DNA of 59,653 nucleotides. Origin: Thermoproteota archaeon. Its GTDB lineage: Archaea; Thermoproteota; Nitrososphaeria_A; Caldarchaeales; Calditenuaceae. Both the position numbers and the translations under genes were made by a program. Below the pieces are notes generated by a model. That model saw nothing but the letters and a program-made list of their open reading frames with translations, was not told the origin of the DNA and searched no databases. Of the stretch, positions 49,441 to 58,602 are shown piece after piece. The stretch spans positions 29,910-89,562 of the forward strand of contig JAUQPU010000005.1 in NCBI GenBank assembly GCA_030550235.1, written 5' to 3'. Within the stretch, counting starts at the first letter, position 1. Each line of letters starts with the position of its first letter.

Positions 49441-50384
49441 GGGTAAAAATCTCAGCCTTGGCCGCGCTTGTAGCCCCTCTGGCCCTCGCAGCAGTATATC
49501 CGCTGCTACCCGAGTATCAGAGAGCCCTGATGTCTAGGGTCCTGATACTATCCATCTACTCCTACGGATACGCTGTGTGCTTCCAGATGATTGGCTTGAT
49601 GAGTCTAGGGCACGCGGCCCTCTTCGCCTCAGGTATGTATGGTGCTGGCCTCTACGCTTTCTATGTCTCGCCCGACCCGCTAGCTGCATTGTTAGTCGGC
49701 GTGGCGGCCTCCACACTGCTCTCTATACTCTTTGGCCTGGTCTCCACCAGAGTCGGCGGCTCCTACTTTATGATAGGGACTCTCCTCGCATCCCAGGCCC
49801 TTTACCTAGCCGCCCTCCACTTCAACGAGGTAACGGGGGGTGAGCAGGGGTTAGTCCTAAAGAAGGAGGCCACAATTGTTGGAGCCCTCGGGCCCCTACT
49901 CTCCGAGCTAGACGCCCGCTACTTCACATCACTCGCAGCGTTAACAATCGTGATAGTTTGCGTAACAATCCTTTCACATTCACGACTAGGAAGGCTATTC
50001 CACGCTCTGAGGGATGATGAGGGAAAGCTGGAGGCCCTAGGCTATAACACCTCAGCACTAAAGCTGGTGGCCTTTACGATCTCGGGTGCGTTGTCAGGGG
50101 CCTCGGGTGCCCTCCAGGCTCTCTTATACGGCTACATCGGAGCAGGTTATGCGGGGATTCTCAACTCCGTGGAGCCTGTCCTCTGGGTTCTTGTTGGTGG
50201 GCCGTATATTCAGGTGGGGCCGCTTCTAGGATGCTTGGCTGTTAACCTGCTCTCAGACCTCGCTAGGGGGCTTCTGAGGGGGCATGTATTGACAGTTGGT
50301 GCCGGGCTCGTGGCCTTCGCCTTCGCAACGGGGAGGCTTCGATGGGCCTACAGGCTCCTGGGGGTGTCGAGAGGCCGTGGCTAG
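49437..50384 (+). CDS. livM: Liv-type ABC permease M
   Basis: This membrane protein has about 8 helices. Conserved LivM segments are GLMSLGHAALFASGMYGAGLYAF, RVGGSYFMIGTLLASQ, and the coupling helix GRLFHALRDDEGKLEALGYNTSALKLVAF. It pairs with LivH. I choose the TTG at 49437, which overlaps the livH stop as TTGA like other junctions in the window; a TTG at 49428 would add three residues. LivG begins inside its 3' end. Confidence 0.93.
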   Translation: MRVKISALAALVAPLALAAVYPLLPEYQRALMSRVLILSIYSYGYAVCFQMIGLMSLGHAALFASGMYGAGLYAFYVSPDPLAALLVGVAASTLLSILFGLVSTRVGGSYFMIGTLLASQALYLAALHFNEVTGGEQGLVLKKEATIVGALGPLLSELDARYFTSLAALTIVIVCVTILSHSRLGRLFHALRDDEGKLEALGYNTSALKLVAFTISGALSGASGALQALLYGYIGAGYAGILNSVEPVLWVLVGGPYIQVGPLLGCLAVNLLSDLARGLLRGHVLTVGAGLVAFAFATGRLRWAYRLLGVSRGRG

Positions 50385-51090
50385 CCCGCTACTCTCGCTC
50401 CAAGGGGTCTCAAAGTCTTTCGGAGGAGTTCAGGCCCTGTCCGACGTCTCCCTCAGGGTCTACGACAGCGGTGTGCTGGGCATAATAGGCCCGAATGGCG
50501 CAGGAAAGTCCACACTCGCAGGCATCATTGTTGGAGCCCTCAAACCCGATAGGGGCAAGGTCTTCTTCAGGGGCAGGGAGATAACAAACCTCACGGTCAG
50601 GGAGAGGGCAGCGCTTGGAGTAGCCCATACGCATCAGATCCCGAGGGTCTTCCAGTCTCTGACAGTCTATGAGAACTTGGAGCTGGCGGCGAGTAGGAGG
50701 GTCTCCCGAAGAGACTTAGATGGTATTATTCGCGAGGCAGCCGAGAAGCTGGGTTTGAACGGTTTATTGGAGCTTGGCGCCTCCCAGCTCTCCAGTGGCC
50801 AGTTGAGGCTCTTGGAGATAGGCATGGCCCTGCTCTCTCAGCCACTCCTCTTGGTTATGGATGAGCCAACCCAGGGCCTAGCGGGTCTAGAGGTTAATTA
50901 CCTCTCTAACATCCTCCGCAGTCTCTCGGAGAGGCTAGCGATAATCCTCATAGACCATAGAGTAGATTTCGTCGCCTCGCTCTCCAACAGGGTGGCTGTT
51001 ATGAGTCGTGGGAGAGTAGTTGGGCTTGGAAGGATTGGCGACGTGGAGGTCGTAGAGAAGATTGAGGCGGTCTACATGAGGGGTGCTTAA
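50377..51090 (+). CDS. livG: Liv-type ABC ATPase G
   Basis: From the GTG at 50377 this is 237 residues. It has Walker A GPNGAGKST, Q-loop THQIPRVFQSLTVYEN, signature ASQLSSGQLRLLEIG (SSGQ in place of SGGQ), and Walker B LLVMDEPTQGL. It energises the importer together with LivF. The longer open frame back to 50296 lies inside livM and is not family-like. It starts 8 nt before the livM stop ends, and its stop overlaps the livF ATG by one base. Confidence 0.94.
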   Translation: MASPLLSLQGVSKSFGGVQALSDVSLRVYDSGVLGIIGPNGAGKSTLAGIIVGALKPDRGKVFFRGREITNLTVRERAALGVAHTHQIPRVFQSLTVYENLELAASRRVSRRDLDGIIREAAEKLGLNGLLELGASQLSSGQLRLLEIGMALLSQPLLLVMDEPTQGLAGLEVNYLSNILRSLSERLAIILIDHRVDFVASLSNRVAVMSRGRVVGLGRIGDVEVVEKIEAVYMRGA

Positions 51091-51794
51091 TGGTGCTGGA
51101 GATTATCGGTCTGAGGTCTGGCTATAATGGTGTCGAGGTCGTGAGGGGAGTATCCCTCAAGCTTGTTCGCGGAGAGGTCCTATTCGTGATGGGGAGGAAC
51201 GGCGCGGGAAAGACGACACTCCTAAAGACGATAGTAGGGCACATACACCCAATCGAGGGGCGGATAATCATTGAAGGGAGGGATGTCACAGGCTGGGCCC
51301 CACACAAGATAGCCCTCCTCCTCGTTGGGTATGTTCCACAGGACAGGGGAGTCTTCGCTAGGCTGACCGTGGAGGGGAACCTAAGAATAGCTGAGAGGCT
51401 TAATGACGGAATAGTCGAGGAGGCTTATAGGCTATTCCCAGAGCTTGAGATCCTAAGGGAAAGGAGGGGAGGAGAGCTAAGCGGTGGGGAGCAGCAGATA
51501 CTCGCAGTCGCGAGGGCCCTGGCATCGAGGCCACGCCTACTTGTGATGGACGAGCCTGCAACGGGCCTAATGCCACCAATTATCCGCAGACTAGCGGATG
51601 CCATAAAGAAGCTCTCAAGCCAGGGAACATCAGCAATAATAGTAGAACAGAACCCGGCCCTAGTCTTCGAGGTGGCAGACAGGCTCGCGTTGATGGAGAA
51701 CGGTAAGATAACAGCAGTGATAGAGAGGGACCGCCTACTCGAGAATCAGTCGCTCCTAAGAAACGCACTAGGTTTAACCTACTCAGGTAAATAA
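51090..51794 (+). CDS. livF: Liv-type ABC ATPase F
   Basis: This 234-residue ABC ATPase has Walker A GRNGAGKTTLLK, VGYVPQDRGVFARLTVEGNL as the LivF-type Q-loop region, signature LSGGEQQILAVARAL and Walker B LLVMDEPATGL. It is the last gene of the five-gene importer operon and uses an ATG overlapping the livG stop. An A-rich segment with ATAAAAAATG follows the stop. Confidence 0.95.
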   Translation: MVLEIIGLRSGYNGVEVVRGVSLKLVRGEVLFVMGRNGAGKTTLLKTIVGHIHPIEGRIIIEGRDVTGWAPHKIALLLVGYVPQDRGVFARLTVEGNLRIAERLNDGIVEEAYRLFPELEILRERRGGELSGGEQQILAVARALASRPRLLVMDEPATGLMPPIIRRLADAIKKLSSQGTSAIIVEQNPALVFEVADRLALMENGKITAVIERDRLLENQSLLRNALGLTYSGK

Positions 51795-51815
51795 AAAATG
51801 AAAGCGAGACTGTGT

Positions 51816-52955
51816 TTAGGATATCTGCTCCCAGCGTCCAGTCTCTGCAGACTTCAAAACAGCGTCAAGTATCTGATTGTTCTTTAGGCCGTCGAGGAAT
51901 GTGGCTCCCATGGGTGAGATAGGCTTGTCATTTACTACACAGTCTATGAAGTGGTGTATCTCGTGGACGAATGTGTGCTCCCAGCCAATTATATGTCCTG
52001 GCGGCCACCAGTTGCTGATGTATGGGTGACCCGGCTCCGTGACGAGTATTCTCCGATAGCCCTGATTCTCCGCATCACCTCTCCTCTCGAAGAGCTCAAG
52101 CTCATTCAGCCTCTCCAAGTTGAATACGAGTGTCCCCTCGCTGCCGTGTATCTCGAAGCGTAGAAGGTTCTTGCATCCAGCCCCGAACCTCGTAGCCTCT
52201 ACAGAGCCGATGGCGCCATTCTTGAACTTGACAAGCGATATGAAGGCATCGTCAACAGTCACCTTCCCCCTCCGCGACGGGTCCTCGGGTAGGGGCCTCT
52301 CCTCGATGAAGGTCTTGGTCACACCCATCACAGAGTCAACCTCACCCACCAGATAACGGGCCAGGTCAAACACATGGGCACCAAGGTCTCCGAGTGCACC
52401 GCTACCCGCCACCTCTTTCCTAAGCCTCCAAACTAGCGGGAAGGAGGGGTCCATAATCCAGTCCTGCAGATAAGCCCCTCTGAACTGCAGTATCTTCCCA
52501 ATCCTACCACCCTCAATTAGCTTCTTTGCCAATATGACCGCAGGTACGAACCTGTAGTTGAAAGCCACCATGTGTTTGACCCGCGCCTTCTCCGCCGCCC
52601 TATACATCTCCTCAGCCTCCTTCGCATTCAGAGCTAGTGGCTTCTCGCAGAGGATGTGCTTCCCGTTCTCAGCAGCCTCTATGCATGGGTCTCTGTGGAG
52701 GTTGTTGGGTAGACCGTTATCTACAAGCTCAACCTCAGAGTCGTGTATCAGCTGTCTCCAGTCGGTGTAGTAGCGTTTATATCCGAAGCGCTCAGCCGCG
52801 GCCCTCACCTGGGGTTCCGTCCTCCCATAAATAGCTACCAACCTCGGAATCGCTGGGACCTGCTGCATCATCCTCGGCATCTTGATGAATGCGTTACTAT
52901 GTGCCTTCCCCATGAAGGCATAGCCAAGCATCCCTACTCCGATCTCTTTGGCCAT
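51816..52955 (-). CDS. Gfo/Idh/MocA-family oxidoreductase
   Basis: This is an NAD(P)-dependent sugar or inositol dehydrogenase. The Rossmann start is GVGMLGYAFMGKAHSNAF, and the catalytic-region motif is CEKPLALNAKEAEEMY (Glu-Lys-Pro), with GALGDLGAHVFDLARYL later. The ATG at 52955 starts one strand before the nucleotide fold; the frame is open to 52982, but that would overlap the upstream isomerase gene. It lies 20 nt downstream of a sugar isomerase/epimerase gene; together they form a sugar- or inositol-converting pair. Confidence 0.9.
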   Translation of the reverse strand: MAKEIGVGMLGYAFMGKAHSNAFIKMPRMMQQVPAIPRLVAIYGRTEPQVRAAAERFGYKRYYTDWRQLIHDSEVELVDNGLPNNLHRDPCIEAAENGKHILCEKPLALNAKEAEEMYRAAEKARVKHMVAFNYRFVPAVILAKKLIEGGRIGKILQFRGAYLQDWIMDPSFPLVWRLRKEVAGSGALGDLGAHVFDLARYLVGEVDSVMGVTKTFIEERPLPEDPSRRGKVTVDDAFISLVKFKNGAIGSVEATRFGAGCKNLLRFEIHGSEGTLVFNLERLNELELFERRGDAENQGYRRILVTEPGHPYISNWWPPGHIIGWEHTFVHEIHHFIDCVVNDKPISPMGATFLDGLKNNQILDAVLKSAETGRWEQIS

Positions 52956-52975
52956 GCGCCATCCACCACGCCTAT

Positions 52976-53938
52976 CTACCACCAGACTTTTTCTAGGCGC
53001 TTCTTGATGAGTAGCGGTTTGAGGAAGGCGGCTGTCTTCTCCACCCCATCCTCTCTGCTCATAACAGGATCTTCATGCTCGTAGCTGAGGACATGGTCAT
53101 ATCCGACCTCGGCGAGTGCAGTAATCACCCTCTTCCACGGAACGTCACCCCAGCCCGGAATCCTGAAGCGGAAGCCCCTAGTCGGCCTCATCCAGGAGCC
53201 TGTGGGTATTGAGCCAGAGACTGGCAGGTTCTCCTTCACTAGCTCGCCATCCTTTGCGTGGCTGTGATATATCCTCTGCCCAAGCCTCTTGATGAAGACT
53301 ACAGGGTCTATGAGCTGCCAGACGAGGTGGCTGGGGTCGAAGTTAAACCCGAACTCCTTCTTTCCGTTGACGGCCTTTATGGCCTGCTCCGCTGTCTCGA
53401 TATTATAGACGACCTCTTGGGGGTGAACCTCGTGAGCAAACTTGACACCATTTGCTGCGAAGTGGTCTAGGACCTCTCCCCACCGCGCCGCGAAAAGCTC
53501 AAAATATCCCTCGTAGATTCTCTCATATTCTGCGGGGAAGATATACCAGGCTCCCCAGTTTGGACACCCTATAAACCCGTTTACAACACCCACGTCTAGG
53601 AGCTTCGCAGCCTCCGCTGTCTTCTTCATCCTTTCAATACCATACTTGATCTTCTCCTCGGGAGAACCCTTAAAGAAAGCATCCGTCGAGGAGTCGTGGG
53701 GCCCGAGTATAAGCTGCCCCTCAAGGTGATTAGAAATCCCTGAGATGGTCATGTTATACTTCTCTACGAGCCTCTTAACCTCCTGCGCACCACCATTCAA
53801 AACTTTCTCGATATTCAGGTGGTTGCTTCCACGCCAGGCCGCTAGCTCAACGGCCTCATAACCCAGACCAGACACGTATCTCAAGACTTTTTCGAGTGGC
53901 TCTTCATTATAGAGTACGGTGAAAATACCCAGCTTCAT
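52976..53938 (-). CDS. Sugar phosphate isomerase/epimerase (TIM barrel)
   Basis: From the ATG at 53938 this is 320 residues: MKLGIFTVLYNEEPLEKVLRYV opens the barrel, then YEAVELAAW, ISGISNHLEGQ, VKFAHEVHPQE (metal Glu/His), FNFDPSHLVWQ and SHAKDGELV, the usual metal-binding residues of AP-endonuclease-2-fold isomerases. A longer frame to 54022 is not supported: a TATA-like box lies 26 nt before 53938. Paired with the downstream Gfo/Idh gene. The substrate is unknown. Confidence 0.9.
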   Translation of the reverse strand: MKLGIFTVLYNEEPLEKVLRYVSGLGYEAVELAAWRGSNHLNIEKVLNGGAQEVKRLVEKYNMTISGISNHLEGQLILGPHDSSTDAFFKGSPEEKIKYGIERMKKTAEAAKLLDVGVVNGFIGCPNWGAWYIFPAEYERIYEGYFELFAARWGEVLDHFAANGVKFAHEVHPQEVVYNIETAEQAIKAVNGKKEFGFNFDPSHLVWQLIDPVVFIKRLGQRIYHSHAKDGELVKENLPVSGSIPTGSWMRPTRGFRFRIPGWGDVPWKRVITALAEVGYDHVLSYEHEDPVMSREDGVEKTAAFLKPLLIKKRLEKVWW

Positions 53939-53963
53939 AGCAAAAATACAGTTATCGGAGAGG

Positions 53964-53972
53964 GTATATATG
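53964..53972 (-). promoter_or_regulatory. TATA-like box between divergent sugar and Lut genes
   Basis: The plus strand reads GTATATATG. It lies 26-34 nt upstream of the isomerase ATG (minus). It is also 62 nt before the LUD-protein ATG at 54035, so it could serve both directions. Confidence 0.5.
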
Positions 53973-54034
53973 CTTTCAAAGAGGTGCAGCTTTGGTTGAT
54001 AAAGAAAAGCAACAATGGACACGGCGGCTCGATT

Positions 54035-54601
54035 ATGGATGAAATGATTAAACCTGGTGTAAAGAAGTTTTTGGAGAAGTGCAGAGATAACGGGTTTCAG
54101 ACATCCTACGCGAATAACATTGACTCGTTGTTATCCGTGCTAAGTGGCTGGGCTGTGAATTGGGGGGTGAAGAAGATCGTGTTGGGTGGGCTTTCCATGG
54201 GGCTCGCCGAGAAGATACGTGGAGAACTCGCGGCTAAGAAGGGATACGAGATTCTTGAGATTGGCGAGGCGTTAGAGGGGCTTGAGGGGCTGAGGACCGG
54301 GTCCATGGGCATCTTTCGCGCACGCGCAGGAGTGGAGGAGACAGGGGGCCTAGTCGTACTTGACGACTGGGCTTCCAATCTTGCATCCCTGATACCCGCG
54401 TATGCTGTTGGACTTATAGAGGAGGATGAAGTCCTAAGGGACTACTGGATGCTGGCCGGGCTCATCAGACAGAATAGACCAGGAGGCCTAGTCATAATCT
54501 CAGGGCCAAGCAGTACCTCTGACATTGAGCTGACACATGTTGTAGGCGTCCACGGCCCTGTTGGAGCTGGATGTATAGTGGTGGGGTTTGAGCTTGACTA
54601 G
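54035..54601 (+). CDS. lutC: LutC-like LUD-domain protein
   Basis: This 188-residue protein shows the LUD domain: WGVKKIVLGGLSMG, RAGVEETGGLVV, and the signature ending IISGPSSTSDIELTHVVGVHGPVG. LutC proteins are the third member of the LutABC L-lactate oxidase and are encoded with the Fe-S subunits, as here. The ATG at 54035 is chosen because an upstream in-frame start at 53984 would lie only 12 nt from the TATA-like box. It overlaps the next gene by 14 nt. Confidence 0.9.
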   Translation: MDEMIKPGVKKFLEKCRDNGFQTSYANNIDSLLSVLSGWAVNWGVKKIVLGGLSMGLAEKIRGELAAKKGYEILEIGEALEGLEGLRTGSMGIFRARAGVEETGGLVVLDDWASNLASLIPAYAVGLIEEDEVLRDYWMLAGLIRQNRPGGLVIISGPSSTSDIELTHVVGVHGPVGAGCIVVGFELD

Positions 54602-56696
54602 CAGGTCTAGAATAATCGAGACTCTGGGCAGGAAGTGGGAGGTGGATACGCGGTGGCGCAGCATGCTTGTCATGTCTCAAAAAAGCAGTAGCGGGATGGA
54701 GAGGCTTCATCCCAGCTATCTAAAAAACCTCTTCGAGTCCCGCCAAAAGACTGTTGAGAACCTCGAGAGACTGGTATCCCTCACTATCGAGTCCATTACG
54801 AAAGCTGGAGGAAACGTCTACCTCGCAAAGACAGCGGAGGATGCAAGGAGATACATAGTTGAGCTCGCCGAGAGTAGAGGTGTCAAGTCCGTCATAAAAT
54901 CCAAGTCCATGACTAGCGAGGAGATAGACTTGAACAACTCGCTCATCAAGAGAGGCATAGAGGTTGTTGAAACTGACCTAGGGGAAAGAATCGTACAGCT
55001 GGCCGGTCAGAGGCCTTCACACATAATAGCACCAGCAGTCCACATGAGCCGCGAAGAGATCGCGAAACTCGTTAAGGAGAAAAGGAAAGGAGAAGTCACA
55101 ACCCAGCCTGAAGACATAACCAGGTTCTTCCGCCGCGACCTCTGGAATAGCTTCCAAACGGCAGATATGGGGGTTACAGGAGCCAACGTGGTAGTCGCCG
55201 AGACTGGGCATGTGGTCATCGTGACGAATGAGGGAAACGGGAGGCTCGTCGCGACGATGCCGCGAATAATCGTATCAATCGCAGGTGTCGAAAAGATCGT
55301 CGAGAGCTGGGATGACGCCTTTAACGTTTTGAGGGTCCTCCCGGTCACGGCGGTTGGCAGAGACGCCACCAGCTATATCTCCGTCATCGGCCCCCATGGA
55401 ATGTCAAGACATGCCACTGTGTCTGAATTTCACTTGGTCTTGCTCGATAATGGACGCCTAAAGGCGAGTAGCGAGCCATGGCTCAGGGACGCCCTGAGAT
55501 GCATTAGGTGTGCAGCCTGCCTCGACACCTGCCCCACCTACCGGATACTCGGAGGACACGTATTCGGAGACATATACACAGGCCCGATGGGGGTCCCGTG
55601 GACAGCCATCACCAAGGGAATCCAAAGCGCCTCGGAGATCGCGAAGTATTGTGTCTCATGTAGCCTATGCCTACACGCCTGCCCAGTCCAGATAGACATC
55701 CCACTAACCATATCATGGATTAAACACTCGGCGAGTGGAAAAAGCCTCAGGGAGAAGATGCTGACCATGTATGAGGCCTATGCGAGGATGGGCTCGCGTC
55801 TCCCCCGCCTCTTCAACTGGCTCCAGGGAAGCAGATACTCTAGGAGAATAATGGAGAGCCTCCTAGGCATAGACAAGAGGAGGCTGATGCACAGGTTCAG
55901 AGGAGGAAGCCTCTACAGCGTGTTAGGAGAGAAATATCTAGGGAGAAGGGAAGCAGACCTAGTGTATTTCCCAGACACTTATGCGGCCTACATAGACTGG
56001 GAGCTAGGGCTCCTTACTGTTAGAGTCTTGGAGACTTTAGGCTACAATGTGGCTGTTCCAAAAGCGCTTAGCTCTGGAATGCCCTCCATACAGTATGGAC
56101 TCCACTCAAAGGCTAGAAGGACGGCGGCGAGGAATGTTGAGCTGCTGAGAGAATATGTCCGGGAGGGCTCGAGGATTGTATGCTCAGAGCCCACAGCCGC
56201 ATATTGTCTACGAGAGGCATATCCCAAGATACTGGGCACTCCAGCGGCGGAAGGCGTCGCAGAAGCAACCTGGGAGCTCACCAGCTTCATAGCACGCGAA
56301 GCAAAACTCTCACCAACACTGGCAAGCCAACAAACCCAAATCAACGTCTTCTACCACTATCCGTGCCACTCTAGGATCCTCTCACCCCAAAAGCCATCAA
56401 TAGAGCTTCTCAGAAGAGTCAATCTAAATGTCTTCACAGTTGATTATGGCTGCTGTGGCATAGCGGGGACCTGGGGCATGAGGAAGGGTGTAGAGGGCTT
56501 CCTGATAAGCGCGGAGATAGGCCGAAGAGTTGCGGAGATAGTCCTCGAGACGGGATGCATGGAAATAGCCACCGAGAGCAGCGTCTGCGCGCAGCAGCTC
56601 AGACAGTTCACCGGCCTAAAAACTAGGCATACCGTCAGATACATAGCTGAGAGCCTCGGAATACAGCAGCGAGACTATAACGTGCTAAACTTTTAA
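54588..56696 (+). CDS. lutAB: Fused LutB-LutA-like lactate oxidation protein
   Basis: This 702-residue protein combines a LUD domain (about 40-290, with TADMGVTGANVVVAETG) and two 4Fe-4S motifs, CIRCAACLDTCP (about 305) and CVSCSLCLHACP (about 355). The C-terminal CCG/LutA domain has YHYPCHSR and DYGCCGIAGTWG. LutA and LutB are normally separate. It would oxidise lactate or a similar 2-hydroxy acid, passing electrons into the chain. TTG starts exist at 54588 and 54594; an ATG at 54663 is also possible. The PRTase gene follows after 24 nt. Confidence 0.88.
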   Translation: MSLTSRSRIIETLGRKWEVDTRWRSMLVMSQKSSSGMERLHPSYLKNLFESRQKTVENLERLVSLTIESITKAGGNVYLAKTAEDARRYIVELAESRGVKSVIKSKSMTSEEIDLNNSLIKRGIEVVETDLGERIVQLAGQRPSHIIAPAVHMSREEIAKLVKEKRKGEVTTQPEDITRFFRRDLWNSFQTADMGVTGANVVVAETGHVVIVTNEGNGRLVATMPRIIVSIAGVEKIVESWDDAFNVLRVLPVTAVGRDATSYISVIGPHGMSRHATVSEFHLVLLDNGRLKASSEPWLRDALRCIRCAACLDTCPTYRILGGHVFGDIYTGPMGVPWTAITKGIQSASEIAKYCVSCSLCLHACPVQIDIPLTISWIKHSASGKSLREKMLTMYEAYARMGSRLPRLFNWLQGSRYSRRIMESLLGIDKRRLMHRFRGGSLYSVLGEKYLGRREADLVYFPDTYAAYIDWELGLLTVRVLETLGYNVAVPKALSSGMPSIQYGLHSKARRTAARNVELLREYVREGSRIVCSEPTAAYCLREAYPKILGTPAAEGVAEATWELTSFIAREAKLSPTLASQQTQINVFYHYPCHSRILSPQKPSIELLRRVNLNVFTVDYGCCGIAGTWGMRKGVEGFLISAEIGRRVAEIVLETGCMEIATESSVCAQQLRQFTGLKTRHTVRYIAESLGIQQRDYNVLNF

Positions 56697-56720
56697 TCCC
56701 AGATGTAAACGTTATCAGAC

Positions 56721-57293
56721 GTGAAAGAAGTAATATTCCCCTACCAAGAAGGTAGAGAGTACTACGAGATAGAGATTGAGGGTCTCAAGCGGAGGCTCCC
56801 CCTTTTGAGGGTCTCCGAAGACACATGGATAGCTTACTTCGACAGCCTTGGCGACAGGGAATTCATCTCAAAATGCGCTGAGAAACTCTCCGAGAAACTC
56901 CGAGGAAGCGATATACTAATAACTTCTGAGAGCAAGGGCATACCCCTAGTCCATGAGATAGCAAAAATCCTAGACCATAAAAGATACATAGTAGCGCGAA
57001 AAGAACTAAAGCCCTTTATGGTCAACCCACTTGTCGCCGAGTGTAGGCCTGTGACGAGTAAAGCCCCGATAAAGCTCTGTATAGATGGCCGCTATGTCCC
57101 ATACATTAAAGACAAGAGCGTCGGAATAGTTGACGACATAGTGAGCACTAGGGAGACGATGTCTGCTCTGGAAAAGCTCGTAGTCATGGCTGGTGGCCGT
57201 GTCTACAAGAAAGTGGCAATCCTCTTGGAGGGAGGAGTATATGATGATGTGGAATACCTAGGGATTCTCCCCATATTCAAGAAGACAGTCTAG
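56721..57293 (+). CDS. Purine phosphoribosyltransferase-like protein
   Basis: This 190-residue type I PRTase has TSESKGIPLVHEIAKIL and ARKELKPFMVNP, resembling adenine/hypoxanthine PRTases. The PRPP loop VGIVDDIVSTRETMSAL is complete. It would salvage a purine base with PRPP, or act as a regulator (GfcR-like proteins share this fold). Function cannot be settled further. The start is a GTG at 56721. Confidence 0.8.
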   Translation: MKEVIFPYQEGREYYEIEIEGLKRRLPLLRVSEDTWIAYFDSLGDREFISKCAEKLSEKLRGSDILITSESKGIPLVHEIAKILDHKRYIVARKELKPFMVNPLVAECRPVTSKAPIKLCIDGRYVPYIKDKSVGIVDDIVSTRETMSALEKLVVMAGGRVYKKVAILLEGGVYDDVEYLGILPIFKKTV

Positions 57294-57432
57294 GGTATCA
57301 AGATAATCCAACCGAGTTAGAATGTTGGTAAGATTCCCAGTATATTACCCATGAATATAATATAATAATCTAGCCTACCTAGCTCGTCTTAATGGTTAAA
57401 GATGTTGGTGTTAGAGATGTCTCGCTCGCAAG

Positions 57433-58602
57433 ATGCTAGAGTTAAAACACGTGTCAAGTTGGGAGCTAGAGGACAGCTGGAAGTATTCCCCACACGGATG
57501 GGGCTCATCACTACACAGCCTGTGCTCGAGAACCGGTTCATTTCCACCCGCCCTAGCTTACTACTATATAACAAGATATTCAAGGATAGGCGATAAGGTC
57601 CTAGACCCCTTCTCAGGGAAAGGAACAGCGCCACTCGAGGCCTGCAGCTCTGGCAGAATAGGAATAGGTAACGACCTTGCGCCAGAAGCATACGTTCTAA
57701 CCCACGCGAAGGTCAAGCCAATCACCTATCAACATGTGGTTGAGTGGGTCTCGAAAAACAGAGAGGTGCTAGAGAGAGGGTTAGACATCGACGCGCCTGA
57801 AGAGGTTCAGGTCTTCTATCACAAGAAGACGCTAAGGCAGATATTGGCGGCGCGGGAGCTCCTAATGAACGACTATAGCAGGACGGCCATGTTTATCAAA
57901 GCAGTAATTCTCGGGATACTTCACGGCTCAAGCTCCCTGAGCCTCTCACTAAAGTGTTCACACTCGTTCTCCATGTCTCCCGGATACGTCGCCAGGTCCA
58001 AGAGGGTTCTAAGGTTGAAGAAGCCATGCAGAAACTTGATTGACAGCCTCCTACTGAAAGCCAGCAGGGTTCTCCACTACCATACGCATTTAGTTGATGG
58101 TGTGGCATACAACATGGATGCCAGACGCCTCCCATTACCTGGCGAGTCGGTTGACTTCGTCATTACTTCACCCCCATACCTCAATATGCAGACATACGCT
58201 TGGGACAACTGGCTAAGATTATGGTTCCTGGGGCACGACTATAGAGACGTAGCGGCTAGGCTCTTCCACTCTAACTCCCTCCAAAAGTTCGCAGCCTTCA
58301 TGGATGGGGTATTCCGCGAAATATACCGGGTTTTGAAATGGGATAGGGCCTGCGTGATAGTGCTGGGCGTAATCAAGAAGAATGGGGAGCTGATCGATCT
58401 AGCGGAGTATGTTGAACCTATTGCCGTGAAGGTGGGCTTCAATGTAAGAAGAATCGTCTACGACAACATACCTAAAGAGAACAAGTATCTAATGTATCTC
58501 GATGCGAAGCAGGGAGTGGGCGGCGAAGTCATGCTCGAGCTGGAGAAGGGGGAGGTTGCCGAGCATAAAGTAAATATTGATTGGCATAATGGGGGCCCCT
58601 AA
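57433..58602 (+). CDS. Site-specific DNA methyltransferase (N4/N6 type)
   Basis: This 389-residue AdoMet enzyme has motif I LDPFSGKGTAPLEA (57-70) and motif IV TSPPYLNMQTYAWDNW (245-260). The target base is cytosine N4 or adenine N6. Motif I comes before motif IV with about 180 residues between, which often includes the target-recognition part. It matches archaeal DNA methylase N-4/N-6 proteins. The following gene starts inside its end (14-nt overlap), as in restriction-modification or modification-linked operons. Confidence 0.85.
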   Translation: MLELKHVSSWELEDSWKYSPHGWGSSLHSLCSRTGSFPPALAYYYITRYSRIGDKVLDPFSGKGTAPLEACSSGRIGIGNDLAPEAYVLTHAKVKPITYQHVVEWVSKNREVLERGLDIDAPEEVQVFYHKKTLRQILAARELLMNDYSRTAMFIKAVILGILHGSSSLSLSLKCSHSFSMSPGYVARSKRVLRLKKPCRNLIDSLLLKASRVLHYHTHLVDGVAYNMDARRLPLPGESVDFVITSPPYLNMQTYAWDNWLRLWFLGHDYRDVAARLFHSNSLQKFAAFMDGVFREIYRVLKWDRACVIVLGVIKKNGELIDLAEYVEPIAVKVGFNVRRIVYDNIPKENKYLMYLDAKQGVGGEVMLELEKGEVAEHKVNIDWHNGGP

